Part shown: positions 44,414 through 51,827 of the stretch, in pieces
How positions within the stretch are numbered: position 1 is the stretch's first letter
Layout: the number at the start of each line of letters is the position of its first letter
Assembly (NCBI GenBank): GCA_963708095.1
Contig: OY970182.1
Span: 2,914,001-2,978,000, forward strand
Direction: 5' to 3'
Origin: JAJZVS01 sp963708095
GTDB lineage: Bacteria; Pseudomonadota; Alphaproteobacteria; Acetobacterales; Acetobacteraceae
Length of the DNA stretch: 64,000 bases
Position numbers and translations under genes: made by a program
The notes under the pieces: generated by a model
The model's input: the letters and a program-made list of their open reading frames with translations, nothing else
Databases searched by the model: none
Told to the model about the DNA's origin: nothing

Positions 44414-45732
44414 TGGACGTTCCCACCTATTCCCCCCGCGAAATCGTCTCCGAGCTCGACCGGTTCATCGTCGGCCAGGACGACGCCAAGCGCGCCGTCG
44501 CCATTGCCCTGCGCAACCGCTGGCGTCGCCAGCAGCTGCCGGAGGGAATGCGCGAGGAGGTGGTGCCGAAGAACATCCTCATGATCGGCCCCACTGGATG
44601 CGGCAAGACCGAGATCGCGCGCCGGCTGGCGAAGCTCGCGCAGGCGCCGTTCCTGAAGGTGGAGGCGACCAAGTTCACCGAAGTGGGCTATGTCGGGCGC
44701 GACGTCGAGAGCATCGTGCGCGACCTGGTGGAAGCCAGCCTGACCATGCTGCGCGACACCTCGCGCAAGGAAGTGCAGGCGAAAGCCGAGCTCGCCGCGG
44801 AGGAGCGGCTGATCACCGCGCTGGTGGGCGAGGGGGCGGCGGCCGACACGCGCTCCAAGTTCCGCCGCATGCTGCGCAACGGCGAGTTCGAGCAGAAGGA
44901 GATCGAGGTCGCAGTCGCCGACGGCGGCGGGATGCCGATCGGGCAGTTGGACATTCCGGGCATGCCGCCGGGGCAGATGATCAACCTCGGCGAAATGATG
45001 AAGAACATGATGGGCCGTCCGCCGCAGCCGCGGCGGATGACGGTGGCCGCCGCGCGCACCGCGCTGGAGCGCGAGGAGGCGGACCGGCTGCTCGACAACG
45101 ATCGCCTCGCCAAGGACGCGGTGGCGCATGCCGAGAACAACGGCATCGTGTTCATCGACGAGATCGACAAGATTTGCGCGCGCACCAGCGAGGGCGGGTT
45201 CCGCGGCGGCGATGTCTCGCGTGAGGGCGTGCAGCGCGATCTGCTGCCGCTGATCGAGGGCACCTCTGTCTCGACCAAATACGGGCCGGTGAAGACCGAC
45301 CATGTGCTGTTCATCGCCTCCGGCGCGTTCCATCTGGCGAAGCCCGCCGATCTGCTGCCGGAGCTGCAGGGGCGGCTGCCGATCCGGGTGGAGCTGGCGG
45401 CGCTGTCGCGCACCGATCTGCGGCGCATCCTGACCGAGCCGGAGCATTCCCTGGTGAAGCAGTATGCGGCGCTGCTGGGCACCGAGAACGTCACCCTGGT
45501 GTTCACCGAGGATGCGGTGGACGCGCTCGCCGATCTTGCGGCCGACATCAACGACCGGGTGGAGAACATCGGCGCGCGGCGGCTGCACACGGTGCTGGAG
45601 CGGCTGCTGGAGGAGATCAGCTTCACCGCTACCGATCGCGGCGGGGAGACGATCACGGTGGATGCGGCTTATGTGCGCGACCGGGTGGCGCCGCTGGCGC
45701 AGAAGGGCGACCTGAGCCGGTTCATCCTGTAG
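44413..45732 (+). CDS. hslU: HslU, ATPase subunit of the HslVU protease
   Basis: A 439-residue AAA+ unfoldase. YSPREIVSELDRFIVGQDDAKRAVAIALRNRWRR opens the protein; Walker A GPTGCGKTE, pore loop TEVGYVGRDVE, the intermediate domain with GMPPGQMINLGEMMKNMM, Walker B GIVFIDEIDKIC, sensor motifs and the terminal ENIGARRLHTVLERLLEEISF plus DLSRFIL, whose tail inserts into HslV. ATG 44413 overlaps the hslV stop TGA by one base. Confidence 0.97.
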   Translation: MDVPTYSPREIVSELDRFIVGQDDAKRAVAIALRNRWRRQQLPEGMREEVVPKNILMIGPTGCGKTEIARRLAKLAQAPFLKVEATKFTEVGYVGRDVESIVRDLVEASLTMLRDTSRKEVQAKAELAAEERLITALVGEGAAADTRSKFRRMLRNGEFEQKEIEVAVADGGGMPIGQLDIPGMPPGQMINLGEMMKNMMGRPPQPRRMTVAAARTALEREEADRLLDNDRLAKDAVAHAENNGIVFIDEIDKICARTSEGGFRGGDVSREGVQRDLLPLIEGTSVSTKYGPVKTDHVLFIASGAFHLAKPADLLPELQGRLPIRVELAALSRTDLRRILTEPEHSLVKQYAALLGTENVTLVFTEDAVDALADLAADINDRVENIGARRLHTVLERLLEEISFTATDRGGETITVDAAYVRDRVAPLAQKGDLSRFIL

Positions 45733-45740
45733 CGCGACGT

Positions 45741-45781
45741 TCGGACATATGTTATAACCGGATCGGACAGGAGGTCCGGTG
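45741..45781 (+). promoter_or_regulatory. Candidate promoter/operator of the AbrB-Doc pair
   Basis: Two overlapping palindromes, ACATATGT (45745-45752) and GTTATAAC (45751-45758), form the only AT-rich patch between hslU and the antitoxin gene and could serve as both -10 element and AbrB operator. AGGAGG at 45769-45774 is the ribosome-binding site of the antitoxin. Confidence 0.5.
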
Positions 45782-46006
45782 ATGACCGCTTTGAAACTGA
45801 CCGGGATCGGCAATTCGGTGGGCGTCGTGCTGCCGAAGGAGCTGCTGGCGAAGCTCGGCGTGGGCAAGGGCGACACGCTCTACGCGGTCGAGACCCAGGA
45901 CGGGCTGCGGCTGACCGTGGCGGATGCCGAGTTCGAGGCGCAGATGCAGGTCGCACGGCGGGTCATGCACGAGCGCCGGGCGGTGCTGCGCGAACTGGCG
46001 AAGTGA
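45782..46006 (+). CDS. AbrB/MazE-type antitoxin
   Basis: A 74-residue protein with an N-terminal SpoVT-AbrB swapped-hairpin domain: LKLTGIGNSVGVVLPKELLAKLGVGKGDTLY, then an acidic/basic C-terminal helix (FEAQMQVARRVMHERRAVLR) that should bind the toxin. It starts 49 bp after hslU; ATG 45782 follows an AGGAGG box, with a GTG just before it. Its stop overlaps the toxin start by 4 bp, the usual toxin-antitoxin arrangement. Autoregulation through the upstream palindromes is likely. Confidence 0.9.
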   Translation: MTALKLTGIGNSVGVVLPKELLAKLGVGKGDTLYAVETQDGLRLTVADAEFEAQMQVARRVMHERRAVLRELAK

Positions 46007-46389
46007 CGGTCTGGCTGTCGCGGCCCCTGATCCTCGCGATCCACGAAGAGCAGATCGCCGCGCATGGCGGCGCGCCCGGGCTGCGCGACGCCGGGCTACT
46101 GGACAGCGCGCTGGCCCGGCCGCTGAACCGGGCCGGCTACACCGATCCGGACGTGGCCGAGCTTGCCGCGGTCTACGCGCTCGCCATCGCGCACAATCAT
46201 CCGTTCATCGACGGCAACAAGCGCACCGCCTACGTGGCGCTGGAAACCTTCCTGGCGCTCAACGGCCTGCGCTTTCCAGTGAGCGACGCCGACGCGGTGA
46301 TCACGACCCTGCGGATGGCGGCGGGGGACCTGCCGGATACGGATTTCATCGCCTGGGTGCGCGCCCATGCGGAGACGCCGCCCGGCTGA
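46003..46389 (+). CDS. doc: Doc-type toxin (Fic/Doc family)
   Basis: 128 residues. The Doc active-site motif HPFIDGNKRTAYVALETFL is complete (HxFxDGNKR), preceded by LRDAGLLDSALARP, typical of death-on-curing proteins. Doc phosphorylates elongation factor Tu and stops translation. It begins at GTG 46003 within the antitoxin stop. In P1 the partner is Phd, whereas here the antitoxin is AbrB-like, a pairing also known for chromosomal Doc loci. Both genes look intact. Confidence 0.92.
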   Translation: MTVWLSRPLILAIHEEQIAAHGGAPGLRDAGLLDSALARPLNRAGYTDPDVAELAAVYALAIAHNHPFIDGNKRTAYVALETFLALNGLRFPVSDADAVITTLRMAAGDLPDTDFIAWVRAHAETPPG

Positions 46390-46395
46390 GCGCGC

Positions 46396-47103
46396 CTACG
46401 CCGCCTCGGCCAGCACCAGCCGCCGACGCGGCGCGGCGCGCAGCGGCACCGCGGCGTACACGTCCTTCACCGCTTCGGTGATCGTAACCCCGGCCAGCCC
46501 CGGGGCGACACGCCGGCCGGCCCGTTCCCACAGCGGGGCGCCGCGCAGGATCACCCGGCGGCGCGACGGCGGCAGGTAGAGCGCGGTATCCCGCCGCTCC
46601 ACCCGGAACAGCGAGCCCGCCAGCAGCCGGCCGAGCTGGCCCGAGGAATAGGGCTGACCGTGGCCGAACGGCGTCGATTCCAGGTAAGCCCAAGGGCCAC
46701 TGCGGTTCGGCGCCACGATCAGCAGCCGGCCGTCGTCCTTCAGCACGCGCCACAACTCGCGCAGCAGGCGGCGCGCGTTCTCCGCCGTTTCCAGGCCGTG
46801 GATCAGCAGGACACGGTCGAACAGCAGATCGGGGAACGGCAGCGAGTCTTCCTCGGCCGTGCATGTGAGGTTGGGGGCGCCAGCGGGCCAGCGTGCGGCG
46901 CCGGTCTGCGCCGGGATCACGGCGATGCAGCGGGCCGCCGTCTCCCGCCACAGGCGCAGGTAAGGCAGCGGGTAGCCGAGGCCGAGCACGCTCTGGCCGG
47001 CGAGGCTCGGCCAGAACTCGGCCAGCCGCTCGCGCAGCAGCCGCGCCGCCACCGCGCCGCGGGCGGTGGCGTAGAACTGCGCCTGGCCATGCACATCCGC
47101 CAT
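46396..47103 (-). CDS. Class I SAM-dependent methyltransferase
   Basis: 235 residues with a Rossmann methyltransferase core: VLGLGYPLPYLRLW in place of the glycine-rich motif I, then DSLPFPDLLFDRVLLIHGLE (motif IV region), LLRELWRVLKDDGRLLIVAPN and a C-terminal helical part. This type is often near gloB in alphaproteobacteria; here it is convergent with the doc gene (6-bp gap). Substrate unknown. Motif I has only two glycines, but the arrangement is still consistent with cofactor binding. Confidence 0.8.
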   Translation of the reverse strand: MADVHGQAQFYATARGAVAARLLRERLAEFWPSLAGQSVLGLGYPLPYLRLWRETAARCIAVIPAQTGAARWPAGAPNLTCTAEEDSLPFPDLLFDRVLLIHGLETAENARRLLRELWRVLKDDGRLLIVAPNRSGPWAYLESTPFGHGQPYSSGQLGRLLAGSLFRVERRDTALYLPPSRRRVILRGAPLWERAGRRVAPGLAGVTITEAVKDVYAAVPLRAAPRRRLVLAEAA

Positions 47104-47212
47104 CGCCGGAGCTTACCGCAGGCACCGGACGGGCAGAAGCGCGGATCGGAGCCGGGCGGTGTGGAGTTGACGCGGCGGGCCGGGCCGCCCTATCTCCCGC
47201 CGCGGATCGGAT

Positions 47213-47287
47213 GGCGGCGTAGCTCAGCGGTAGAGCAGGGGAATCATAATCCCTTGGTCGGTGGTTCAAATCCGCCCGCCGCTACCA
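47213..47287 (+). tRNA. tRNA-Met (CAT), elongator
   Basis: 75 nt with encoded CCA. Acceptor stem GGCGGCG/CGCCGCT (one G-U pair), D-arm GCTCAGCGGTAGAGC, anticodon stem GGGGA/TCCCT with loop ATCATAA (anticodon CAT), T-arm GGTGG TTCAAAT CCGCC. It lacks the initiator features (C1-A72 mismatch). The anticodon stem matches elongator tRNA-Met of alphaproteobacteria; the TilS substrate tRNA-Ile(CAT) is the less likely alternative. Confidence 0.93.
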
Positions 47288-47320
47288 TCCGAAACCCGGC
47301 GCAAATAAGCACTTAGGCGG

Positions 47321-47348
47321 AAAGGCCACTTCCCCGGTTGGCCTTTTT
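47321..47348 (+). terminator. Terminator after tRNA-Met
   Basis: Stem AAAGGCCA (47321-47328) / TGGCCTTT (47339-47346) with a 10-nt loop, ending in five T residues (47344-47348). It lies 34 bp after the tRNA. Confidence 0.85.
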
Positions 47349-47784
47349 CATGTTGTAGCTTCAAGAAAATACAAGGGGCTACAGGAATGCCCGGCGGGTC
47401 CGCGCGACAAGGCTGTGGCAGCGGCGATTCGGGGGCCTCCGCGGCCAAGTTCCGCGACGCCACGGACTCGTCCATGTCGCGGCTTGTCGCAAACCCCCTC
47501 CCCCGCCCGCCTGCCAGTGCCACCACCGGGGGCAGCACGGGCGGCAGGTGTGGCAGCCGCGAAGGCGCGCCGACCCCTGCCGCGTCTTCGCCACGCTCGT
47601 TGCTGGCCGACGCACAAATTCAGGCGCATGTCAAATCAAAAGGAGTTGATCAGAGACATGTTGACGCGCACCGAAGCTCTCGGTTATGTTCCGTCTGCCC
47701 GCTACCCCCGATACCTAACCCGAGGGGTTGCCGGCCTACAAAAAGGGTCCCTGCGGGGACCCTTTCTACGTTCTGGGGGTCGAA
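47349..47784. other. Intergenic region between tRNA-Met and the NYN gene, with a hairpin
   Basis: About 436 bp. A perfect 10-bp hairpin AAAGGGTCCC (47742-47751) / GGGACCCTTT (47756-47765) lies 20 bp before the NYN gene and looks like a bidirectional terminator or attenuator. A 60-codon open frame from ATG 47628 runs through this hairpin and is preceded by no good ribosome site, so I do not call it a gene. No duplicated tRNA 3' end was found. Confidence 0.45.
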
Positions 47785-48657
47785 ATGTCGAGCGTCGCGG
47801 TCTTTGTTGACGCAGGGTATCTATTTGCGCAAGGTTCCGTCGCGCTTACGGGCGCCAAAAAGCCTCGCATAGCGCTTCGTCTTAATGAAACGGCCGCTCT
47901 TGCAGAGCTAAATGCGATCGCCCACGCGAAAAGTGGGAATCTTCCGCTATTGCGAGTGTATTGGTACGATGGCTCCAGAAGCTCTACCGGCCTTACGCTA
48001 GAGCATTCAACGTTAGCGCATACCGATTACATCAAATTGCGCCTCGGCGTCATGAATAGTATGGGGCAGCAAAAGGGTGTTGATTCTTTAATAGTAACGG
48101 ATTTAATCGAATTAGCGAGGAATCATGCCATTAACGATGCTGTGCTTTTGTCAGGAGATGAAGACGTAAGAGTCGGGGTAAGTATAGCCCAAAGTTTTGG
48201 CGTGCGGCTCCATCTGATTGGAATCGCTCCATGCCGCGGCTCGCAATCTCCAGCGCTCATGCAGGAGGCCGATACAACGACCGAATGGGACGCTGCGGTT
48301 ATCGGAAGATTTTTATCAGTTGTGCCGGAATCTCACGTAGTTATTGCAACCGACCCCACCGCTCCAAACGTCGTGTCGGCGCCTCCAGCCGCCCTTTCTA
48401 TCGACCCGAGCACGCGCGCCGCGATAGATGTCGTTGCTATTTCAATACATACTGCCCTGGATAGCGCAGCGATTACCGGCGTGAGAACGTTCTGGGCGAC
48501 AAGCAATGGACTGCCCCATGAACTAGATTCTAAACTCCTTGGAAGGTGCCGGTCTGAGGTGGGCAGAAACATGACTTTCGAGGAAAAGCGGTACGCGCGC
48601 CGCAAGTTAAGTGGACTGATCGGTACGGCTTCTTCTGCTAGCGCCGTGGACTCTTAA
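47785..48657 (+). CDS. NYN-domain (PIN-like) nuclease, horizontally acquired
   Basis: 290 residues. The N-terminal half is an NYN/LabA-like domain: VAVFVDAGYLFAQ (first acidic residue), VYWYDGS, KGVDSLIVTDLIELA and AVLLSGDEDVRVGVSIAQSFG, giving the three or four acidic residues that bind metal in this RNase fold. The C-terminal 100 residues (DVVAISIHTALDSAAI, LGRCRSEVGRNMTFEEKRYA) are unrecognised and may be a helical nucleic-acid-binding domain. Codons are clearly more AT-rich than every neighbour, pointing to recent transfer behind tRNA-Met. ATG 47785 follows TGGGGGT. Confidence 0.85.
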   Translation: MSSVAVFVDAGYLFAQGSVALTGAKKPRIALRLNETAALAELNAIAHAKSGNLPLLRVYWYDGSRSSTGLTLEHSTLAHTDYIKLRLGVMNSMGQQKGVDSLIVTDLIELARNHAINDAVLLSGDEDVRVGVSIAQSFGVRLHLIGIAPCRGSQSPALMQEADTTTEWDAAVIGRFLSVVPESHVVIATDPTAPNVVSAPPAALSIDPSTRAAIDVVAISIHTALDSAAITGVRTFWATSNGLPHELDSKLLGRCRSEVGRNMTFEEKRYARRKLSGLIGTASSASAVDS

Positions 48658-48690
48658 CTGGTGACATTGCAGCCAAAGATCTAAGATCGA

Positions 48691-49026
48691 TTATCTCGGT
48701 CGCCAATCCCCGCACCAGTCCGCCGATAGCCGGCAAGCAATCGCCAGCCCGATGACCACCTGGACCGACCGACTATCGTCAATCTGAGAGTGATGGCGCT
48801 GCACGCCATGGCGCCGCAAACCCAACGGCGGCAGACCTTTCCCACAACTCCCCCTGCCGCAGATCGGCCCGCGCTTGATCCCCACCTCCCGCGCCAGCAC
48901 CTCGACCGGCATGATGCGCCCCCAGCTGTCGTTCCACTGCACGTAGCGCCGCTGCCGCCGCTCCCGGAAGTCATAGACCCGTGCTGGCGTCTCCCCGAAC
49001 CCGGCGGGTTGATGTTCGGTCGGTGC
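48691..49026 (-). pseudogene. Unidentified coding remnant
   Basis: A minus-strand open frame without a proper start reads RVYDFRERRQRRYVQWNDSW, GRIMPVEVLAREVGIKRGP and a cysteine pair in ICGRGSCGKG, then RRHGVQRHHSQIDDSRS. It looks like the end of a real protein, possibly with a small zinc site, but no N-terminus is present and I cannot name the family. It separates the AT-rich NYN gene from the normal-GC region. Confidence 0.35.
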
Positions 49027-49038
49027 TGTCGGGCGGGA

Positions 49039-49584
49039 TCAGTCGGCAGAGTCGGGCGGAGGCGTGCCCGCGGACTCCAGCGACCATTCCGCCGCCAGCC
49101 GTCCGCGCCGGGCACGCAGGCGCGCCGCCTGCGCCGCGGCTGCGGCGTCCAGCACCAATCGCAACCCGAACGGGCAGAGTTCCGCCAGCAGCCACCCCGC
49201 CGCCCCGGCCACCCAGGCGGTCGCCAGCAGCCGCGGATCGCCGAGCAACGCCGTGGCGGCCGCCAGCCCGTGACCGCCCGCCCACAGGGCGCGCACCGGG
49301 GCGACGCAGCCGCTGGCGTTGCACAGCGCGACGCTGCGCAGCACCGGCCGGCCGGACGCGCGTTCGAGCGCCAGCGCCAGGAGGCTGGGCGCGAGCAGCA
49401 CCGTCAGCAGCACCGCCAGCGCAGGTGCCATGGCGACCAGCGCACCGCACAGCAGCCCCTGCAGCCAGGTCAGCGAACGCGGCGGGCTGGCGCCCTGCTC
49501 CGCCGCGCGCCGCCTGGCCTTGCGGCCCGCGAGCTTGGCGCCCGCGGTTCCGGCCGCCTTCGCCGCTTTCGCGGCCTTAGCCAA
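49039..49584 (-). CDS. Membrane protein coupled to the pseudokinase
   Basis: About 181 residues from TTG 49584, which overlaps the pseudokinase stop by 8 bp; an ATG at 49671 would give a longer overlap with an unlikely N-terminus. A basic Ala/Lys-rich start (LAKAAKAAKAAG) precedes one strong hydrophobic helix (LLCGALVAMAPALAVLLTVLLAPSLLALAL) and two weaker ones (LLATAWVAGAAGWLLAEL). A cysteine pair lies in ALCNASGCVAP. Family not recognised; its coupling to the pseudokinase suggests a shared role. Confidence 0.6.
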   Translation of the reverse strand: MAKAAKAAKAAGTAGAKLAGRKARRRAAEQGASPPRSLTWLQGLLCGALVAMAPALAVLLTVLLAPSLLALALERASGRPVLRSVALCNASGCVAPVRALWAGGHGLAAATALLGDPRLLATAWVAGAAGWLLAELCPFGLRLVLDAAAAAQAARLRARRGRLAAEWSLESAGTPPPDSAD

Positions 49585-51691
49585 GGGCCGCCATCCCCAG
49601 CACGGCGGCCAGGGCCGCGATACCCAGGGTCGCGGCAAGCTCCTGGCCCCACTGGCGCGCCAGCGCAGCACGCTCCGGTCCCCCTGCCTCGACCGCGGCC
49701 AGTGCCGCGTCGATGCGCGCCAGATCCAGCCGTGCCGCCAGGAAGCCGCGCTCGTCAGCGAGGCGGCTCGACGGGTCGCGCAGCAGGGCCAGCATCGGCG
49801 CGATCATCCCGACCTCGGCCGCCGCGGCAAGCTGATCGGCGACCTCCGCACGGCGCCCGTGGTGGCGCCAGTCGGCGATGAGCGGCTTCGCCACCGCAGC
49901 CAGCCAACGCGCCAGGCCTGGCAACGGCGTAGGGTGGAAGCGGGATTGCAGCCGCGCGAGCACCTCCATCTGCACCAGCGGGGGCACGCTGGCGGGTGTA
50001 CCCCCGCGCTCGGCGCGCCCCGCCAGATCCGGAGACGGGCCGCCACCGAGTTCCTGCCGCGCGGCAATGAAGGCCATGATGTCGGCATCGATCGGCCCGT
50101 CGCCGGCCGGCGGCGTCGGCGTCGCCACCGCATTCAGCGCCGCCGGCAAGATCGCGAGCAAGGCTACGGCGCGGCCGGCCAGCCGCGAGCTGGTGCAGGG
50201 CAGCAGCGGGTTGAGCGCGTAGACGAGCCGGCGCACGCCCCCCGTCGGCCCTTGGATTTGCAGCCACGCACGCCACTGCCGCGCCTCCGCCCGGTGGGCA
50301 AGTGGATCGGTGCGGACGCTGCGGGCGTCGGCCCAGGCGGCCACCGCCTCGGCCTGGATCATACTGATAAGGCGCCGGGCGGATTCGGCCGCGGTTGGAG
50401 AGACGGATCCGCCGGGCTCCGGCGCCGTGCCGGCAAGTGCACCCGCCTGGCTCGCGCCTTCCGCCTGGGCCGCCGCCAGCGCCGGTCCCAGCCCGTCCGG
50501 CCAAACCACCGTCCCCGGCCAGCACACCGGCGCCAGCGGATCGAGCGTGGCGACCGCACGCACCAGCATCAGCGCCTCGGCCCGTGAATCCTCGATGCCG
50601 CGATCGACGGCGCGCAGGCGCAACGTCTCCTCCAGACGCATCGACAGGGTGGTGTCGCCGAGGTCCCGCCGCAGCCACAGGTCGACAGCGCCGGAACGCA
50701 GCGCGCGCAACCCGGCCTCCGGCGCACTGGCGATCGCGTAGGCGAGCGACCGCGCGCCGCTGACCCCGAGCGCGCCGACCCGCAGCGGATGCTGCGCCCG
50801 CCGTGGTGGGCGCGCCGCCACCCGCCGTGCCCGCGCCGTCGCCGGATCGGCGAGCAGGGACGGCGGCGGCCGGTGCTCCGGATCCTCCGCCAGCATCCCG
50901 CGCAGCAGGTCGGCGAGCAAGGCCGGTAGCCGGATCTCCCCCGCCAACGCCTCGAAGCTGCCGAGTTCCAGCTTGCGGCGTATCACCGTGGCCGGATCGA
51001 GCCCGGCCAGCGGCGGGGCGCCGGCGGCCAGGGTGAGCAGCAGGACGCCGAGGGCATAGATGTCGTCGGCAATGCTGCCCTCGCCGCGGCCGGCGGGCAG
51101 GCACATGGCAACATAGGGCGGCTCGTTCGCCGCCGGCTGGTGCATCGCGGGCGGCGCGGCCCAGGCTGCGCCCAGCACCACCGGCTGGCCCGGCGCGGCG
51201 CGGAAGACGTTATCGGGGCGGATCGCGCGGTGGGTGAGCCCGCGGTCGGCGAGCCCGTGCAGCACGCGCGCCGCCGGGCGCAGCACCTGGTCGAGCAGCG
51301 CCCCCTCGGTCCAGGATGCCGGCGTGGCGGCGAGCGAGGGCCCAGGCGGCCCCGGGCAGATGACGTAGGAGGTCCGCTCCCCGGGACGGCCGCCCGCCAG
51401 CGGGCCGGGCCCGTGCGCCATCGGGGCCAGCAGCAACCCGTCGATCGGCGCCGCCAGCCCGGCGAGCGCCCGCGCCCGCGGCGGCAAGCCGGGCGGCACC
51501 GCCAGCGCCATGAGGTCACGCCGGCCGGAGCGGCGGTCCACGACCGCGAACGCCGCGACCCCGGCGCCGGCGCCCGGCAACGGGCGGGTGAGGTCGACGG
51601 CGAAAGCGCCCGCGATCAGCAGCTCGGCGACCGCGGTCGCCGGTAGGCCCGGCGGGGCGGATGCGGAAGGGATGGACAAATCGGAGGCCAT
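49577..51691 (-). CDS. Protein-kinase-fold pseudokinase with C-terminal membrane anchor
   Basis: 704 residues. The N-terminal 290 residues follow the serine/threonine kinase plan, but the catalytic loop HRD reads HRAIRPDNVF (154-163), so the catalytic aspartate is alanine; the DFG segment is VVLGAAWAAPP (171-181); and no VAIK-type lysine is seen. DDIYALGVLLLTLAAG (209-224) and PEHRPPPSLL match later subdomains. The middle is Ala/Arg/Pro rich with predicted helices; the last 22 residues (LAATLGIAALAAVLGMAAL) form a membrane anchor. It is therefore a scaffold or allosteric pseudokinase rather than an enzyme. Partner and signal are unknown. Confidence 0.75.
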   Translation of the reverse strand: MASDLSIPSASAPPGLPATAVAELLIAGAFAVDLTRPLPGAGAGVAAFAVVDRRSGRRDLMALAVPPGLPPRARALAGLAAPIDGLLLAPMAHGPGPLAGGRPGERTSYVICPGPPGPSLAATPASWTEGALLDQVLRPAARVLHGLADRGLTHRAIRPDNVFRAAPGQPVVLGAAWAAPPAMHQPAANEPPYVAMCLPAGRGEGSIADDIYALGVLLLTLAAGAPPLAGLDPATVIRRKLELGSFEALAGEIRLPALLADLLRGMLAEDPEHRPPPSLLADPATARARRVAARPPRRAQHPLRVGALGVSGARSLAYAIASAPEAGLRALRSGAVDLWLRRDLGDTTLSMRLEETLRLRAVDRGIEDSRAEALMLVRAVATLDPLAPVCWPGTVVWPDGLGPALAAAQAEGASQAGALAGTAPEPGGSVSPTAAESARRLISMIQAEAVAAWADARSVRTDPLAHRAEARQWRAWLQIQGPTGGVRRLVYALNPLLPCTSSRLAGRAVALLAILPAALNAVATPTPPAGDGPIDADIMAFIAARQELGGGPSPDLAGRAERGGTPASVPPLVQMEVLARLQSRFHPTPLPGLARWLAAVAKPLIADWRHHGRRAEVADQLAAAAEVGMIAPMLALLRDPSSRLADERGFLAARLDLARIDAALAAVEAGGPERAALARQWGQELAATLGIAALAAVLGMAALG

Positions 51692-51827
51692 GATCGCGCC
51701 AGCATGGCCGCCAATGGTTGCCGAAATCGCAACGCCGGCTCGGGGCGGGAAGCGCCGGTCGGGATGAAGCCGGCCGGAGCGAGGCGGGGCAGTCCCCGGC
51801 GCGCGTCTGCGCCGGAGACCGGGACGG

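Noticed and set aside
47628..47810. A 60-codon frame upstream of the NYN gene
   Set aside because: It runs through a terminator-like hairpin, overlaps the NYN start out of frame and lacks a good ribosome site, though the first 25 residues look protein-like.
47213..49026. Integration with duplicated attachment sites at tRNA-Met
   Set aside because: I searched for a second copy of the tRNA 3' end within the next 1.7 kb and found none, and there is no integrase gene.
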